Shown one piece after another: positions 1 to 8,267 of a DNA stretch of 64,000 nt. How positions within the stretch are numbered: the stretch's first letter is position 1; every line of letters begins with the position of its first letter. A program made the position numbers and the translations under genes. The stretch lies in NCBI RefSeq assembly GCF_004793545.1, contig NZ_SRYA01000005.1, forward strand, positions 62,001-126,000. Reading direction: 5' to 3'. The DNA comes from Petralouisia muris (GTDB lineage Bacteria; Bacillota; Clostridia; Lachnospirales; Lachnospiraceae). The notes below the pieces were generated by a model. It saw only the letters and a program-made list of their open reading frames with translations. It was not told where the DNA came from and did not search any database.

Positions 1-747
1 GCAGCATGGTCTCCCATGGGATCTACTGCGAATATCAGCGGCCGTCTGATTGCCCAGAACATGATGGGCGCAGACTTTGGCTACCGTGGCGTACTGGGAA
101 CGGCAGTATGTAAGTTACCGGGCTTAAATGTAGGAAGAACTGGATTGACAGAAGCCCAGGCTGAAGCAGAAGGGTTCCATCCTGTCAGCGTGATTACAGT
201 TGTGGACGACAAGGCGCATTATTTCCCGGGCGCAGGAGCCTTTGTAATTAAGATGATTGCAGACAAGGATTCCTTAAGACTGCTGGGCGTGCAGGTCATC
301 GGCGCAGGAGCAGTGGATAAAGTAGTGGATATTGCAGTGACAGGCATTATGCTGAAAGGAACCCTTACCGATCTGGCAGATATGGATTTGGCCTATGCAC
401 CGCCGTTCTCTACTGCAATTCATCCTTTTGAGCACACATTGAATGTGCTGATGAATAAAATTAATGGCAAATTTGAGACATTTACTCCGGCAGAGTATGC
501 AGCGGGCGCAGCAGAAGGCTATAAGGTAGTGGACGCATGTCTTGCGCCGTCCATTGAAGGCGCGCCTTATGTAGAGCTTACCACAGTGGAAGGCCCGGTA
601 GAGGGACTGGATCCGGAAGAGAAGCTTCTTCTTGTCTGCAACAAAGGAAAGAGAGCTTATCTGCTTCAGAACCGGTTGAAATTCTATGGATACAAGAATA
701 CGAAAGTATTGGAAGGCGGAATTACTTTCAGCGATGTGGAAGCGTAA
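1..747 (+). CDS. FAD/NAD disulfide oxidoreductase with C-terminal rhodanese domain (5' end outside window)
   Basis: The reading frame is open from base 1, so the N-terminal FAD and NAD domains lie upstream of the window. The visible part starts at the APMGS-like motif (here SPMGSTAN) of CoA-disulfide reductase/NADH oxidase-type flavoproteins. It continues through the dimerisation domain (motifs GVLGTAV, TGLTEAQA, YAPPFS). The last ~60 residues form a rhodanese-like domain whose active-site loop is VCNKGKRAY, so a catalytic cysteine is present. Family members of this fused type reduce CoA disulfides, persulfides or polysulfide with NAD(P)H. The sulfite reductase 170 bases downstream on the same strand makes a role in sulfur handling likely. 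The exact substrate is inferred, not shown. Confidence 0.85.
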   Translation, partial: AAWSPMGSTANISGRLIAQNMMGADFGYRGVLGTAVCKLPGLNVGRTGLTEAQAEAEGFHPVSVITVVDDKAHYFPGAGAFVIKMIADKDSLRLLGVQVIGAGAVDKVVDIAVTGIMLKGTLTDLADMDLAYAPPFSTAIHPFEHTLNVLMNKINGKFETFTPAEYAAGAAEGYKVVDACLAPSIEGAPYVELTTVEGPVEGLDPEEKLLLVCNKGKRAYLLQNRLKFYGYKNTKVLEGGITFSDVEA

Positions 748-841
748 GAGATTGTCGTTATTTCCAGAATGGCGCGAATGTGCCCTGTATCATTCAGAGT
801 AATGGTTCAGCGCCTGCAGAAATATGGAATCATATGTTTCA

Positions 842-870
842 GCCAAAGGCAAATCCAAGACGCCTTTGGC
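842..870 (+). other. Intercistronic stem-loop
   Basis: GCCAAAGGC at 842-850 pairs perfectly with GCCTTTGGC at 862-870 around an 11-base loop. No U-run follows, so it is not a standard terminator. It lies between the oxidoreductase and the sulfite reductase and may act in mRNA processing or stability. That role is inferred. Confidence 0.4.
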
Positions 871-916
871 GCAGGAGCTGCTGTTAAATAGAAAAAAGAA
901 AAGGAGATTGAGGGTT

Positions 917-1867
917 ATGGGATGTACAATTAAACCTGAAGAAATCAAAAGAGTGAAAGGACTTGGATTTCTGAATAACAAAGGAACAGATTTATTTAAC
1001 GGACGTGTGATTACGGTAAATGGTAAAATCACGGCAGAGCAGACAAAAGTAATTGCAGAAGCAGCAGAAAAATTCGGAAATGGAGATGTGGAATTTACCA
1101 CACGCCTTACTGTGGAAGTACGGGGCATCCATTTTGACAATATTGAGCCCTTCCGTGAGTATATTGCAAAAGCAGGCCTTGAGACCGGCGGTACAGGCTC
1201 TTTGGTTCGCCCAGTGGTATCCTGCAAAGGAACCACCTGCCAGTATGGACTTTATGACACCTTTGATTTGTCTGAGAAAATCCATGAGCGTTTCTACAAA
1301 GGATATCATACGGTAAAGCTTCCTCACAAATTTAAAATTGCAACCGGCGGATGTCCCAATAACTGCGTGAAGCCTGATTTGAACGATTTGGGTATCGTAG
1401 GCCAGCTTGTGCCAAACGTGGACGATGATATGTGCAACGGATGCAAGAAATGCCAGGTGGAAACAGCCTGTCCGATGAAGGCTGCAAAAGTGGAAGACGG
1501 CGAGCTTGTCATTGACAAGGAGGCGTGCAACAACTGCGGACGCTGCGTAGAACAGTGCCCATTTGACGTAATTGAAGACGGAACTCCGGGATACAAGATT
1601 TATATCGGCGGAAGATGGGGCAAGAAGGTTGCCCACGGACAGCCCTTATCTAAGGTATTCACCACAGAGGAAGAGCTTCTGGATACGGTAGAGAAAGCAA
1701 TCCTGCTGTTCCGTGAACAGGGACAGACGGGAGAACGTTTTGCAGATACCATTGCAAGAATCGGATTCGAAGAAGTGGAAAAACAGCTTCTTGCCAATGA
1801 TATATTAGATAGAAAACAGGAGATCCTGGATGCACAGCTTCATCTGGCAGGAGGAGCAACCTGTTAA
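917..1867 (+). CDS. Siroheme [4Fe-4S] sulfite reductase with built-in two-cluster ferredoxin domain
   Basis: A 316-residue small anaerobic sulfite reductase of the AsrC/nitrite-sulfite reductase superfamily. It would reduce sulfite to sulfide in the cytoplasm using siroheme. The start at 917 is chosen because AAAAGGAG sits just upstream; the frame also extends back to 824. Residues 1-65 are the ferredoxin-like half domain. The siroheme/cluster cysteines lie in a C103/C108 pair (CKGTTC) and a C146/C150 pair (CPNNC). Residues ~170-215 hold two ferredoxin motifs: C-x2-C-x2-C-x5-CP starting at C173, and a canonical C-x2-C-x2-C-x3-CP. No AsrA/AsrB electron-input subunits are nearby, so the donor is unknown; the upstream flavoprotein or free ferredoxin are candidates. 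Siroheme precursor genes follow at 3-7 kb. Confidence 0.85.
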   Translation: MGCTIKPEEIKRVKGLGFLNNKGTDLFNGRVITVNGKITAEQTKVIAEAAEKFGNGDVEFTTRLTVEVRGIHFDNIEPFREYIAKAGLETGGTGSLVRPVVSCKGTTCQYGLYDTFDLSEKIHERFYKGYHTVKLPHKFKIATGGCPNNCVKPDLNDLGIVGQLVPNVDDDMCNGCKKCQVETACPMKAAKVEDGELVIDKEACNNCGRCVEQCPFDVIEDGTPGYKIYIGGRWGKKVAHGQPLSKVFTTEEELLDTVEKAILLFREQGQTGERFADTIARIGFEEVEKQLLANDILDRKQEILDAQLHLAGGATC

Positions 1868-1887
1868 TTTTGGGAGGAATTTAGGAA

Positions 1888-2937
1888 ATGGGTTCAAAGA
1901 AAAAATACGGCGCAATTCTGTTGTGCCTGGTGATTGGATTTCTGGCAACGAAATCCACAGATTTGCAGTCTTCCGTGTTCGGGCGCGTGGTTATGGGCGG
2001 ACCAATGGTTGCATTGTTAGTTTCTATGATTATCTGCAATATTATTCCAAGCGTGGATAAGGACTTTAAAGAGGGAACGACTTACTGCAGCAAACAGTTC
2101 CTGAACTGGGGCATCATCATGACAGGCGGAACCTTAAGCTTTGCTGACATTATGGGAACTGGCGTCAGAGCGCTGCCGTTAATCTTGTTTAATATCTGTC
2201 TTTCCTTTGCAGTGGCAATGCTGGTGGGCAGAAAAATCGGCGTGACGAAGAACACCTCTGTTCTGGTAGGCGGCGGAACCTGCATCTGCGGCGGTACGGC
2301 CATAGCAACCTTAAGCCGGATTATCAAGGCAACGGACGCAGAAATCGCATTTGGTATGGCGGCAATTTTCCTGTTTGATACGATTTCAGCTTTTTCTTAT
2401 CCGTATATTGCACCGGCAATCGGATTTACAGAGAACCAGTTTGCTTTCGTAGCAGGCACTGCAATCAATGACACATCCTCAGTTGCAGGCGCTCAGGCTA
2501 CCTATCAGGCTATGATTGCCAATCCTGAATTCAGCGGCGCCTTGAATGTTAAGCTGGTGCGTACCACTATGCTGATCTTCGTGGCAATTGTCTGGACGGT
2601 TCTGATGGCGAAGGACGCCAAGAAGAACGGGGAGGCTGGAAGCAATGACAGCATCCTGGCAGTTGTAAAGAAAACCTTCCCTATGTTCATTCTCTGGTTT
2701 GTGGTAATGGCAGGCCTGAATACTTATGGCGTGTTCAGTGAAGTGGGAAGCGATCTTTTGAAGGTGGTAAGTAAGTTCCTGTTTGCATCTGCTTTAGCGG
2801 GCGTGGGATTTAAGATTAAGTTTAAGGATGTATTTTCCAAGGGATTGAAGCCTATTGCACTGGGCGGAATCACTTGGGCTTGTGTGGCAGCGTCTTCCTA
2901 TATCTTTGCATTCCTTTTTGCAGGATATATCGGTTAG
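1888..2937 (+). CDS. YeiH/UPF0324-family membrane protein, putative sulfur oxyanion exporter
   Basis: A 349-residue integral membrane protein with about ten hydrophobic segments. The family signatures are clear: the glycine/cysteine loop GGGTCICGGTAIA and the later VAGTAINDTSSVAGA motif. The YeiH family (Pfam Cons_hypoth698) is annotated as a putative sulfate exporter and in enterobacteria is tied to sulfite/sulfur regulation. It starts 20 bases after the sulfite reductase stop behind a GGGAGGA ribosome site and ends in a strong terminator, so the three sulfur genes look like one transcript. Export of sulfite or another sulfur anion is inferred from family and context. Confidence 0.8.
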   Translation: MGSKKKYGAILLCLVIGFLATKSTDLQSSVFGRVVMGGPMVALLVSMIICNIIPSVDKDFKEGTTYCSKQFLNWGIIMTGGTLSFADIMGTGVRALPLILFNICLSFAVAMLVGRKIGVTKNTSVLVGGGTCICGGTAIATLSRIIKATDAEIAFGMAAIFLFDTISAFSYPYIAPAIGFTENQFAFVAGTAINDTSSVAGAQATYQAMIANPEFSGALNVKLVRTTMLIFVAIVWTVLMAKDAKKNGEAGSNDSILAVVKKTFPMFILWFVVMAGLNTYGVFSEVGSDLLKVVSKFLFASALAGVGFKIKFKDVFSKGLKPIALGGITWACVAASSYIFAFLFAGYIG

Positions 2938-2980
2938 AAATTGCCAGAAAACAAAAAATATGTTATGCTGAATAAGCATA

Positions 2981-3009
2981 GGGGGCTGCCGGTATGCAGC
3001 CCCTTTTTT
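2981..3009 (+). terminator. Rho-independent terminator after the sulfur operon
   Basis: GGGGCTGC at 2982-2989 pairs with GCAGCCCC at 2996-3003 and is followed by six T residues. It separates the sulfur genes from hemA. Confidence 0.9.
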
Positions 3010-3087
3010 GCAGTCTTTACACAAATGTACAGAAAATACGCAGAACCATAGGAAATTTTAGCGTATCATACATAAGGAGAATCAGTC

Positions 3088-4314
3088 ATGCAATTTGGAT
3101 TCTTAGGGATAAATTACAGGAATGCGCAGCTTGCAGTCAGGGACAGGACAAGCTTTACGGATGCTATGAAGCTGGAACTTTTTCAGAAAGCGGAGGAGGC
3201 TGGGGTGGATCAGTGTATGGTATTGTCCACCTGTAACCGGAGTGAAGTCTATTATGTGTATGAGAGAAAAGAGCAGCAGGCGCAGATGCAGAGGATATAC
3301 GAAGGAATGTTTCCAGAAGTGGAATTGCAGGAGTTTCTGATGAAATTGTCTGGAAATGAGGCTATGGCCTGGCTGTTTCGCATTGCAGCCGGACTGGAAT
3401 CCCTTGTGCTGGGAGAGGATCAGATTCTGGGACAGGTGAAGGAGGCGCTGGATTTTTCCAGGACCATGGGATATAGTAAGAAAGAACTGAATAGAATCGT
3501 TAGGGATGCAATTACCTGCGCCAAGCAGATCAAAACAGAATTAAAAATCAGTGAGAAGCCCCTTTCGGTGAGCTATATTGGGATTAAGAAGTTAGAGGAA
3601 GCCTGCGGCGTCAGCGGGAAAAAAATTCTTGTGATTGGAAGCGGAAAGACGGCAGCCCTGGCTTTGAAATATATTTATGAATATTCCGGCGTCCGGGTCA
3701 CCGCCTGCAGCAGAACCTATGCCCATGCAAGGAACTTGCGGGAACAGTTTCCGCAGCTTGAGATTATTTCCTACGAGGACTGGCGTCAGGCGGTGGGAGA
3801 CTGTGATATTGTAATCAGCGCCACCTCTTCCCCGCATCTGGTGGTGCGCCGGGAGGATTTTACCCCGGCACGCCCGGTAACCTTGCTGGATTTGGCGGCG
3901 CCCAGGGATATTGATATATCCTTTGCTCAAGATCCTCTGGCAACGCTGATTAATCTGGATACCCTGCAGGCAATCGCAGGGGAGAATCAGAAGGAACGGG
4001 AACGGCTGGTGGAAGAGAGCAGGAAGCTGATAGGTGAGAAATTACAGGAAACCCAGATCTGGCTGTTACAGAGCCGTATGGATTCCACCATTGAATCTTT
4101 GCAGCAGAGGTGCAGCGGAATTGAGGAAGACAGCTTTCGCTATTTGAACCGGAAAATGGAGCTTGGGGCAAGGGAGCAGAAGCTTTTGAAAAAGGTGCTG
4201 CATGCCTCCCTGCAGCGTCTTTTGCGGGAGCCGATTCAGGAACTGAAACGGTTGGATTCTGAGGAGGAGCAGGAAGAATATAAACGGCTGGTCAGACAGC
4301 TGTTTCAGATATAG
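3088..4314 (+). CDS. hemA: Glutamyl-tRNA reductase
   Basis: A 408-residue cytoplasmic enzyme that reduces glutamyl-tRNA(Glu) to glutamate-1-semialdehyde, the first step of C5 tetrapyrrole synthesis. The N-terminal catalytic domain carries the nucleophilic cysteine C49 in STCNRSEVY and the family motif GLESLVLGEDQILGQVKEA. A Rossmann domain follows (KILVIGSGKTAALALKY), then a helical dimerisation domain at the C-terminus. The ribosome site is AAGGAG. The gene is followed 53 bases later by the hemC-cobA-hemD fusion. hemL and hemB, the intervening pathway steps, are not in this window. Its place next to a siroheme sulfite reductase suggests the pathway here serves siroheme and/or corrinoids. Confidence 0.95.
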   Translation: MQFGFLGINYRNAQLAVRDRTSFTDAMKLELFQKAEEAGVDQCMVLSTCNRSEVYYVYERKEQQAQMQRIYEGMFPEVELQEFLMKLSGNEAMAWLFRIAAGLESLVLGEDQILGQVKEALDFSRTMGYSKKELNRIVRDAITCAKQIKTELKISEKPLSVSYIGIKKLEEACGVSGKKILVIGSGKTAALALKYIYEYSGVRVTACSRTYAHARNLREQFPQLEIISYEDWRQAVGDCDIVISATSSPHLVVRREDFTPARPVTLLDLAAPRDIDISFAQDPLATLINLDTLQAIAGENQKERERLVEESRKLIGEKLQETQIWLLQSRMDSTIESLQQRCSGIEEDSFRYLNRKMELGAREQKLLKKVLHASLQRLLREPIQELKRLDSEEEQEEYKRLVRQLFQI

Positions 4315-4367
4315 CATCTGTTTGTCCAGCAGACAGAACGGCAGTGTGACAGGATAGGAGAAGAAAA

Positions 4368-6794
4368 ATGAAATATAGGATTGGTACAAGAGGTTCTAAG
4401 CTGGCATTGACTCAGGCAGAATATGTATGCGGCAGGCTGCGGGAAGCTTATCCCGGGGATGACTTTGAGATTCAGATGATAAAGACAAGAGGCGATGTGA
4501 TTTTGGATAAGCCCCTCCATGAAATCGGCGATAAGGGGGTATTTGTAAAAGAAATAGAAGAACAGCTTTTGTCCGGCGCGATTCAGATTGCCGTACACAG
4601 TATGAAGGATATGCCCTCTTCTCCAGCTCCCGGGCTTGTGTTTACGAAGTCATGGAAGCGGGAAGATCCCAGGGACGTTTTGATTTTGCGGGAAAAGAAG
4701 TCCCTGCAGGAATTGCCCCAGGGAGCTGTGATCGGCACTGGAAGCAAGCGCAGGGAGTTTCAGTTAAAGCGTCTGCGGCCGGATATCCGGGTTGTGGGCA
4801 TCCGGGGAAATGTGGATACTAGAATACGGAAAATGGAAGAGGAGAAGTTAGATGGGATTCTTCTGGCTGCCGCAGGGCTTCACCGATTGGGAATGGAGGA
4901 CAGGATCAGCCAGTATCTGGAACCGGAGGAGATGATATCCGCACCGGCCCAGGGAATTCTGGCGCTGGAAATCCGTGAGGGAGAGCAGCGGCTTTTGGAT
5001 ATGTTAAATGAGCTCAGCGATGAGGAAACGGAGTTGGCGGCAAAAGCAGAGCGGGGATTTTTGCAGCAGATGGGAGGAAGCTGCCACATACCAGTGGGAG
5101 CAATTTTCCGGCCCAGAGAGGAAATAGAAGAACAATCGGATGCGCCAGGCAGTGAGGAAACAGAAGGGCGGCTGGATGTAATTCAGAAAGATCAAAAAGT
5201 GTACCGCCTGGACGCTATGTTTGGAGATGAAACAGGAACCAGGCAGGCTTATGTAACTGTATATGGAGCAAAACCGGAAGATATGGCGGAGGAAGCGGCA
5301 AAAGAGGTGCGAAGAAAAATGGCGGGAAAAGTAATTTTGCTGGGGGCAGGTCCGGGAGACCCGGAACTGATTACCGTGAAGGGATTAGAGGCAATTCGTA
5401 AGGCGGACTGTATTATTTATGACAGGCTGGCTTCGCCGGAGCTTTTGGCCCAGGCGAAGCCCCAGTGTGAAAAAATTTATGTGGGCAAGGCAAATCATCA
5501 TCACACCATGAAGCAGGCAGAAATCAACCGCCTTCTGGTACAGAAAAGTATGGAATATGACAAAACAGTCCGGTTAAAGGGCGGAGACGTCTATGTATTC
5601 GGAAGAGGCGGAGAGGAAGGGCTTCATCTGCGCCGGCATGGGGTGGAATTTGAAGTGATTCCGGGAATCAGTTCCTGCATTGCCGGGCCGGCTTATGCGG
5701 GAATTCCCATTACCCATCGGGGAAAAGCGCTGGGATTCCATGTGGTGACAGCCCATGATCGCAGGGATGAGCTGGCGGATATTGATTTTGCGGCTATGGC
5801 AGGCGGAAAAGAAACCTGCGTATTTTTGATGGGGTTAAGCAAAGTGGGAGAGATTGCAGAGAAGCTGACAGAGGCTGGGATGCCGGGAAGCACAAAGGCT
5901 GCCGTAATTTCTCAGGCCACCACCTCAAGACAGCAGACCTGCGTTTCGGATCTTTTACATATTGCAGAAGAAGTGAAAAACGCCAATCTGGTTTCACCGG
6001 CATTGATTATCGTCGGAGAGGTGGTATCTCTGCGGGAAGAATTGAATTTTTATGAAAACCGCCCGTTATCCGGGAAACAGTATTTAATTCCCAGAATCGG
6101 AACTATGCCCACCAGATTGGGTGAATTACTTAAGGCCCAGGGCGCCCTTGTGGATGAAGTGCAGGTGGGAGAGATTGTAAGGGGCCCAGGAGATTTTACA
6201 GCAAAACAGCTAAGCCGTGCAGACTGGCTGATTTTTACCAGCAAAAACGGCGTAAATTCCTTTTTCCGGCAGTTTCGGGAGAAGGAGATGGATATGAGAA
6301 GCCTTGCTTTTGTAAAGATTGCAGCCATTGGCGGGAAAACGGCAGAGACGCTGGAAGAGATGGGGCTTTATGCAGATTTGATCCCGGAGGATTTCAACAG
6401 TGACGCCCTTGCAGAAGCGATGAAAAAGCAGCTGACCGGTTCCGAAGCCGTGTGGTATCTGAAAGCCGGGAATGGGGACGGCCATCTGAAAGAAACGCTG
6501 AGCGCGTATTGCAGATTCGAGGAAATTGTGGTATATGAAAACTGCAAAGTGGAGCCTAAGCTGGACGGCTTAGCGCCTCTGGAGGACTACGATGGAATTT
6601 TATTTACCTGCGCTTCTTCGGCAAAGCGTTTGATGGAAGCTATGGAAGATGTGCAAAAGCGGTGCAGGATATACAGCATCGGCCCCAAGACTACGTCATT
6701 TTTGAAAAAAAGCGGGATAACATCTGTGCTGGAGGCAGAATGTTCCACGTATGACGGGCTGGCAGAGCGAGTGATGCATGGAGAGGAAAATTAA
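4368..6794 (+). CDS. Trifunctional porphobilinogen deaminase / uroporphyrinogen-III methyltransferase / uroporphyrinogen-III synthase
   Basis: One 808-residue polypeptide joins three consecutive enzymes. Residues 1-~315 are HemC: the N-terminus IGTRGSKLALTQAE, the substrate motif VHSMKDMP, and the dipyrromethane-cofactor cysteine C239 in GGSCHIPVG. Residues 318-~560 are CobA/SUMT: VILLGAGPGDPELIT, the GGDVYVFGRGGEE loop and the PGISS motif. Residues ~565-808 are HemD (KQYLIPRIGTMP to the end). It therefore turns porphobilinogen into uroporphyrinogen III and methylates it to precorrin-2. CobA-HemD fusions are common in Firmicutes; a fusion that also includes HemC is less so. The precorrin-2 dehydrogenase/ferrochelatase needed to finish siroheme is not in the window. 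No frameshift is seen at the domain joins. Confidence 0.93.
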   Translation: MKYRIGTRGSKLALTQAEYVCGRLREAYPGDDFEIQMIKTRGDVILDKPLHEIGDKGVFVKEIEEQLLSGAIQIAVHSMKDMPSSPAPGLVFTKSWKREDPRDVLILREKKSLQELPQGAVIGTGSKRREFQLKRLRPDIRVVGIRGNVDTRIRKMEEEKLDGILLAAAGLHRLGMEDRISQYLEPEEMISAPAQGILALEIREGEQRLLDMLNELSDEETELAAKAERGFLQQMGGSCHIPVGAIFRPREEIEEQSDAPGSEETEGRLDVIQKDQKVYRLDAMFGDETGTRQAYVTVYGAKPEDMAEEAAKEVRRKMAGKVILLGAGPGDPELITVKGLEAIRKADCIIYDRLASPELLAQAKPQCEKIYVGKANHHHTMKQAEINRLLVQKSMEYDKTVRLKGGDVYVFGRGGEEGLHLRRHGVEFEVIPGISSCIAGPAYAGIPITHRGKALGFHVVTAHDRRDELADIDFAAMAGGKETCVFLMGLSKVGEIAEKLTEAGMPGSTKAAVISQATTSRQQTCVSDLLHIAEEVKNANLVSPALIIVGEVVSLREELNFYENRPLSGKQYLIPRIGTMPTRLGELLKAQGALVDEVQVGEIVRGPGDFTAKQLSRADWLIFTSKNGVNSFFRQFREKEMDMRSLAFVKIAAIGGKTAETLEEMGLYADLIPEDFNSDALAEAMKKQLTGSEAVWYLKAGNGDGHLKETLSAYCRFEEIVVYENCKVEPKLDGLAPLEDYDGILFTCASSAKRLMEAMEDVQKRCRIYSIGPKTTSFLKKSGITSVLEAECSTYDGLAERVMHGEEN

Positions 6795-6795
6795 G

Positions 6796-7587
6796 ATGAG
6801 AAAGGCAATGTTTTTTGATATTGACGGCACAATCTGGGACGGGAGGCAATGGATACCGGACAGCACCAGGGAGGCGTTTCGGCTGCTGAAAAAGCAGGGG
6901 CACTATCTGTTTATCAGCAGCGGAAGAACCAGAATTTTTATTCCGGATAAAGCGCTGATGCCCCTGGGCTTTGACGGAGTTTTGGCAGGCTGCGGGACTT
7001 ACGGGGAATTTCAGAAGGAAGTCAAATTCTATCACAGGATTCCTCTGGAGGAAATTCAAAGAGTGAATGAAATCCTGCGGGATCTGGGAGCGGCTTACAT
7101 TCTGGAAGGAAGGCGGCTGTTGTATTTGGACGAGGAGCGCTTTACAGAGGAGTCTTCTTTTTCACAGAAAATAAAAAAAACTCTGGGTAAGAATCTGGTG
7201 CGGGTTACCGGCAACGAAGACAGCCTGGAGGTCAGTAAATTCTGTGTGAATTACATGAAGGATAAAGAGCGCCAGAAAGAACTGGAGAGGGAAGTGGGGA
7301 AAGATTATACCATTATCTACCGGGAAGGTACATTTATGGAGGTTGTGCCCAGAGGATTTAACAAGGCAACGGGGATACAGGAGATTTGCAGCATATTGGA
7401 CATTGCCCCGGAAGAAACTTATTCTTTTGGAGACAGTACCAATGATTTGGATATGCTGGAATATACGGCTCATTCCATTGCCATGGGGGATGGCATGCAG
7501 CAGGCCAGGGATGCGGCGGAGTATGTGACAGCGCCTTTGGCCGAAGACGGCATTTATCAGGCATGCAAGCATTATGGGTTGATTTAA
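6796..7587 (+). CDS. HAD-superfamily Cof-type phosphatase
   Basis: A 263-residue cytoplasmic hydrolase of the Cof/IIB group of the HAD superfamily. Motif I is FFDIDGTIWDG with the two catalytic aspartates. Motif II is the Ser in FISSGRT. Motifs III/IV are the late Lys region and SFGDSTNDLDML. The cap domain lies between residues ~85 and ~190. The start at 6796 is chosen because GAGAGG lies at good distance and it avoids overlapping the previous stop at 6794; an in-frame ATG also exists at 6778. Enzymes of this group dephosphorylate sugar phosphates, flavin or pyridoxal phosphates. The substrate cannot be read from the sequence. It follows the tetrapyrrole gene by one base, so it is probably co-transcribed. 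Confidence 0.88.
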   Translation: MRKAMFFDIDGTIWDGRQWIPDSTREAFRLLKKQGHYLFISSGRTRIFIPDKALMPLGFDGVLAGCGTYGEFQKEVKFYHRIPLEEIQRVNEILRDLGAAYILEGRRLLYLDEERFTEESSFSQKIKKTLGKNLVRVTGNEDSLEVSKFCVNYMKDKERQKELEREVGKDYTIIYREGTFMEVVPRGFNKATGIQEICSILDIAPEETYSFGDSTNDLDMLEYTAHSIAMGDGMQQARDAAEYVTAPLAEDGIYQACKHYGLI

Positions 7588-7599
7588 AGAAAAAAACAA

Positions 7600-7628
7600 T
7601 TGACAAATGAATAAAACAGGAATAATAT
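7600..7628 (+). promoter_or_regulatory. Sigma-A promoter of the marR-ABC operon
   Basis: TTGACA at 7600-7605 and TATA-like TAATAT at 7623-7628 with a 17-base spacer, a near-consensus vegetative promoter. Its -10 box overlaps the left arm of the palindrome at 7624-7678. Confidence 0.85.
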
Positions 7629-7678
7629 GTTAGGAAGTAAATAGATGATATTGTTAACTATTTACTTCCTAACATATT
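7624..7678. promoter_or_regulatory. Perfect 21-bp inverted repeat, probable MarR operator
   Basis: Arm 7624-7644 is the exact reverse complement of arm 7658-7678, with a 13-base spacer. Each arm contains TTAGGAAGTAA, itself a TTA-N5-TAA half-dyad of the kind MarR dimers bind, so two dimer sites are possible. It runs from the -10 box across the predicted start of transcription. Six T residues follow (7677-7682), so the same DNA could also act as an attenuator. Autorepression by the downstream MarR protein is inferred. Confidence 0.75.
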
Positions 7679-7742
7679 TTTTGACGATTCAGAGCAGAAG
7701 GCAGCAGCAATCTCCGCAGGATAAGGAAAGGAGTTCATACAG

Positions 7743-8243
7743 ATGGATATGCCTTGCTCTGAAATGAAACAATTTATGGAAAACGGGGATAGAATTATGA
7801 GAGAAACAGAAGTGCACAGCAGACTGATGTACGCATTTCAGCGCATCCGGAAGGTAAACATCATGTCGGGGGCGAAGATTTCCAGAATGGAATTTTTGGC
7901 TTTGCAGGTAATTGGCGGCTATCAGCAGAAAACAGGGCTTTCCGGGATTTATGTGTCGGAGCTGGCAGGGCAGCTTAAGATTGCTTCCTCCCAGACTTCC
8001 AGAATGTTGAAAGGTCTGGAGGAACGGGAACTGATCGGCCGGAGCATAGACGCCAGGGACAGGCGGAATACCTGCGTATTTTTAACGGAAAAGGGAAAAG
8101 AAGCCTGCCAGGAGACACAGGAATATTTGAAGAATTTCATGGAACGTGTGCTGCAGGCTATGGGAGAAGAAAGGGTGGAAGAATTAGTCAGTCTTTGCGG
8201 TGAACTGGCAGAGATTATGGAACAGGAGGCAGGGAATAAGTGA
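7743..8243 (+). CDS. MarR-family transcriptional regulator
   Basis: A 166-residue winged-helix dimeric repressor. The DNA-binding region is around residues 70-115: SELAGQLKIASSQTSRMLKGLEERELI (recognition helix) followed by the wing residues DARDRRNTCVFLTEKG, the typical D-x-R-D-R-R motif of the family. It begins behind AAAGGAG. It precedes two ABC half-transporters 24 bases downstream, the classic layout in which a MarR protein represses a multidrug or toxic-compound exporter until ligand binds. The palindrome at 7624-7678 is the probable target. The ligand is not known. Confidence 0.88.
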   Translation: MDMPCSEMKQFMENGDRIMRETEVHSRLMYAFQRIRKVNIMSGAKISRMEFLALQVIGGYQQKTGLSGIYVSELAGQLKIASSQTSRMLKGLEERELIGRSIDARDRRNTCVFLTEKGKEACQETQEYLKNFMERVLQAMGEERVEELVSLCGELAEIMEQEAGNK

Positions 8244-8267
8244 AAAAGAAATCAGGAGGAATTGTGA

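Noticed and set aside
992-1636. Long frame on the minus strand inside the sulfite reductase gene
   Set aside because: Antisense shadow of a gene with full family motifs; no ribosome site.
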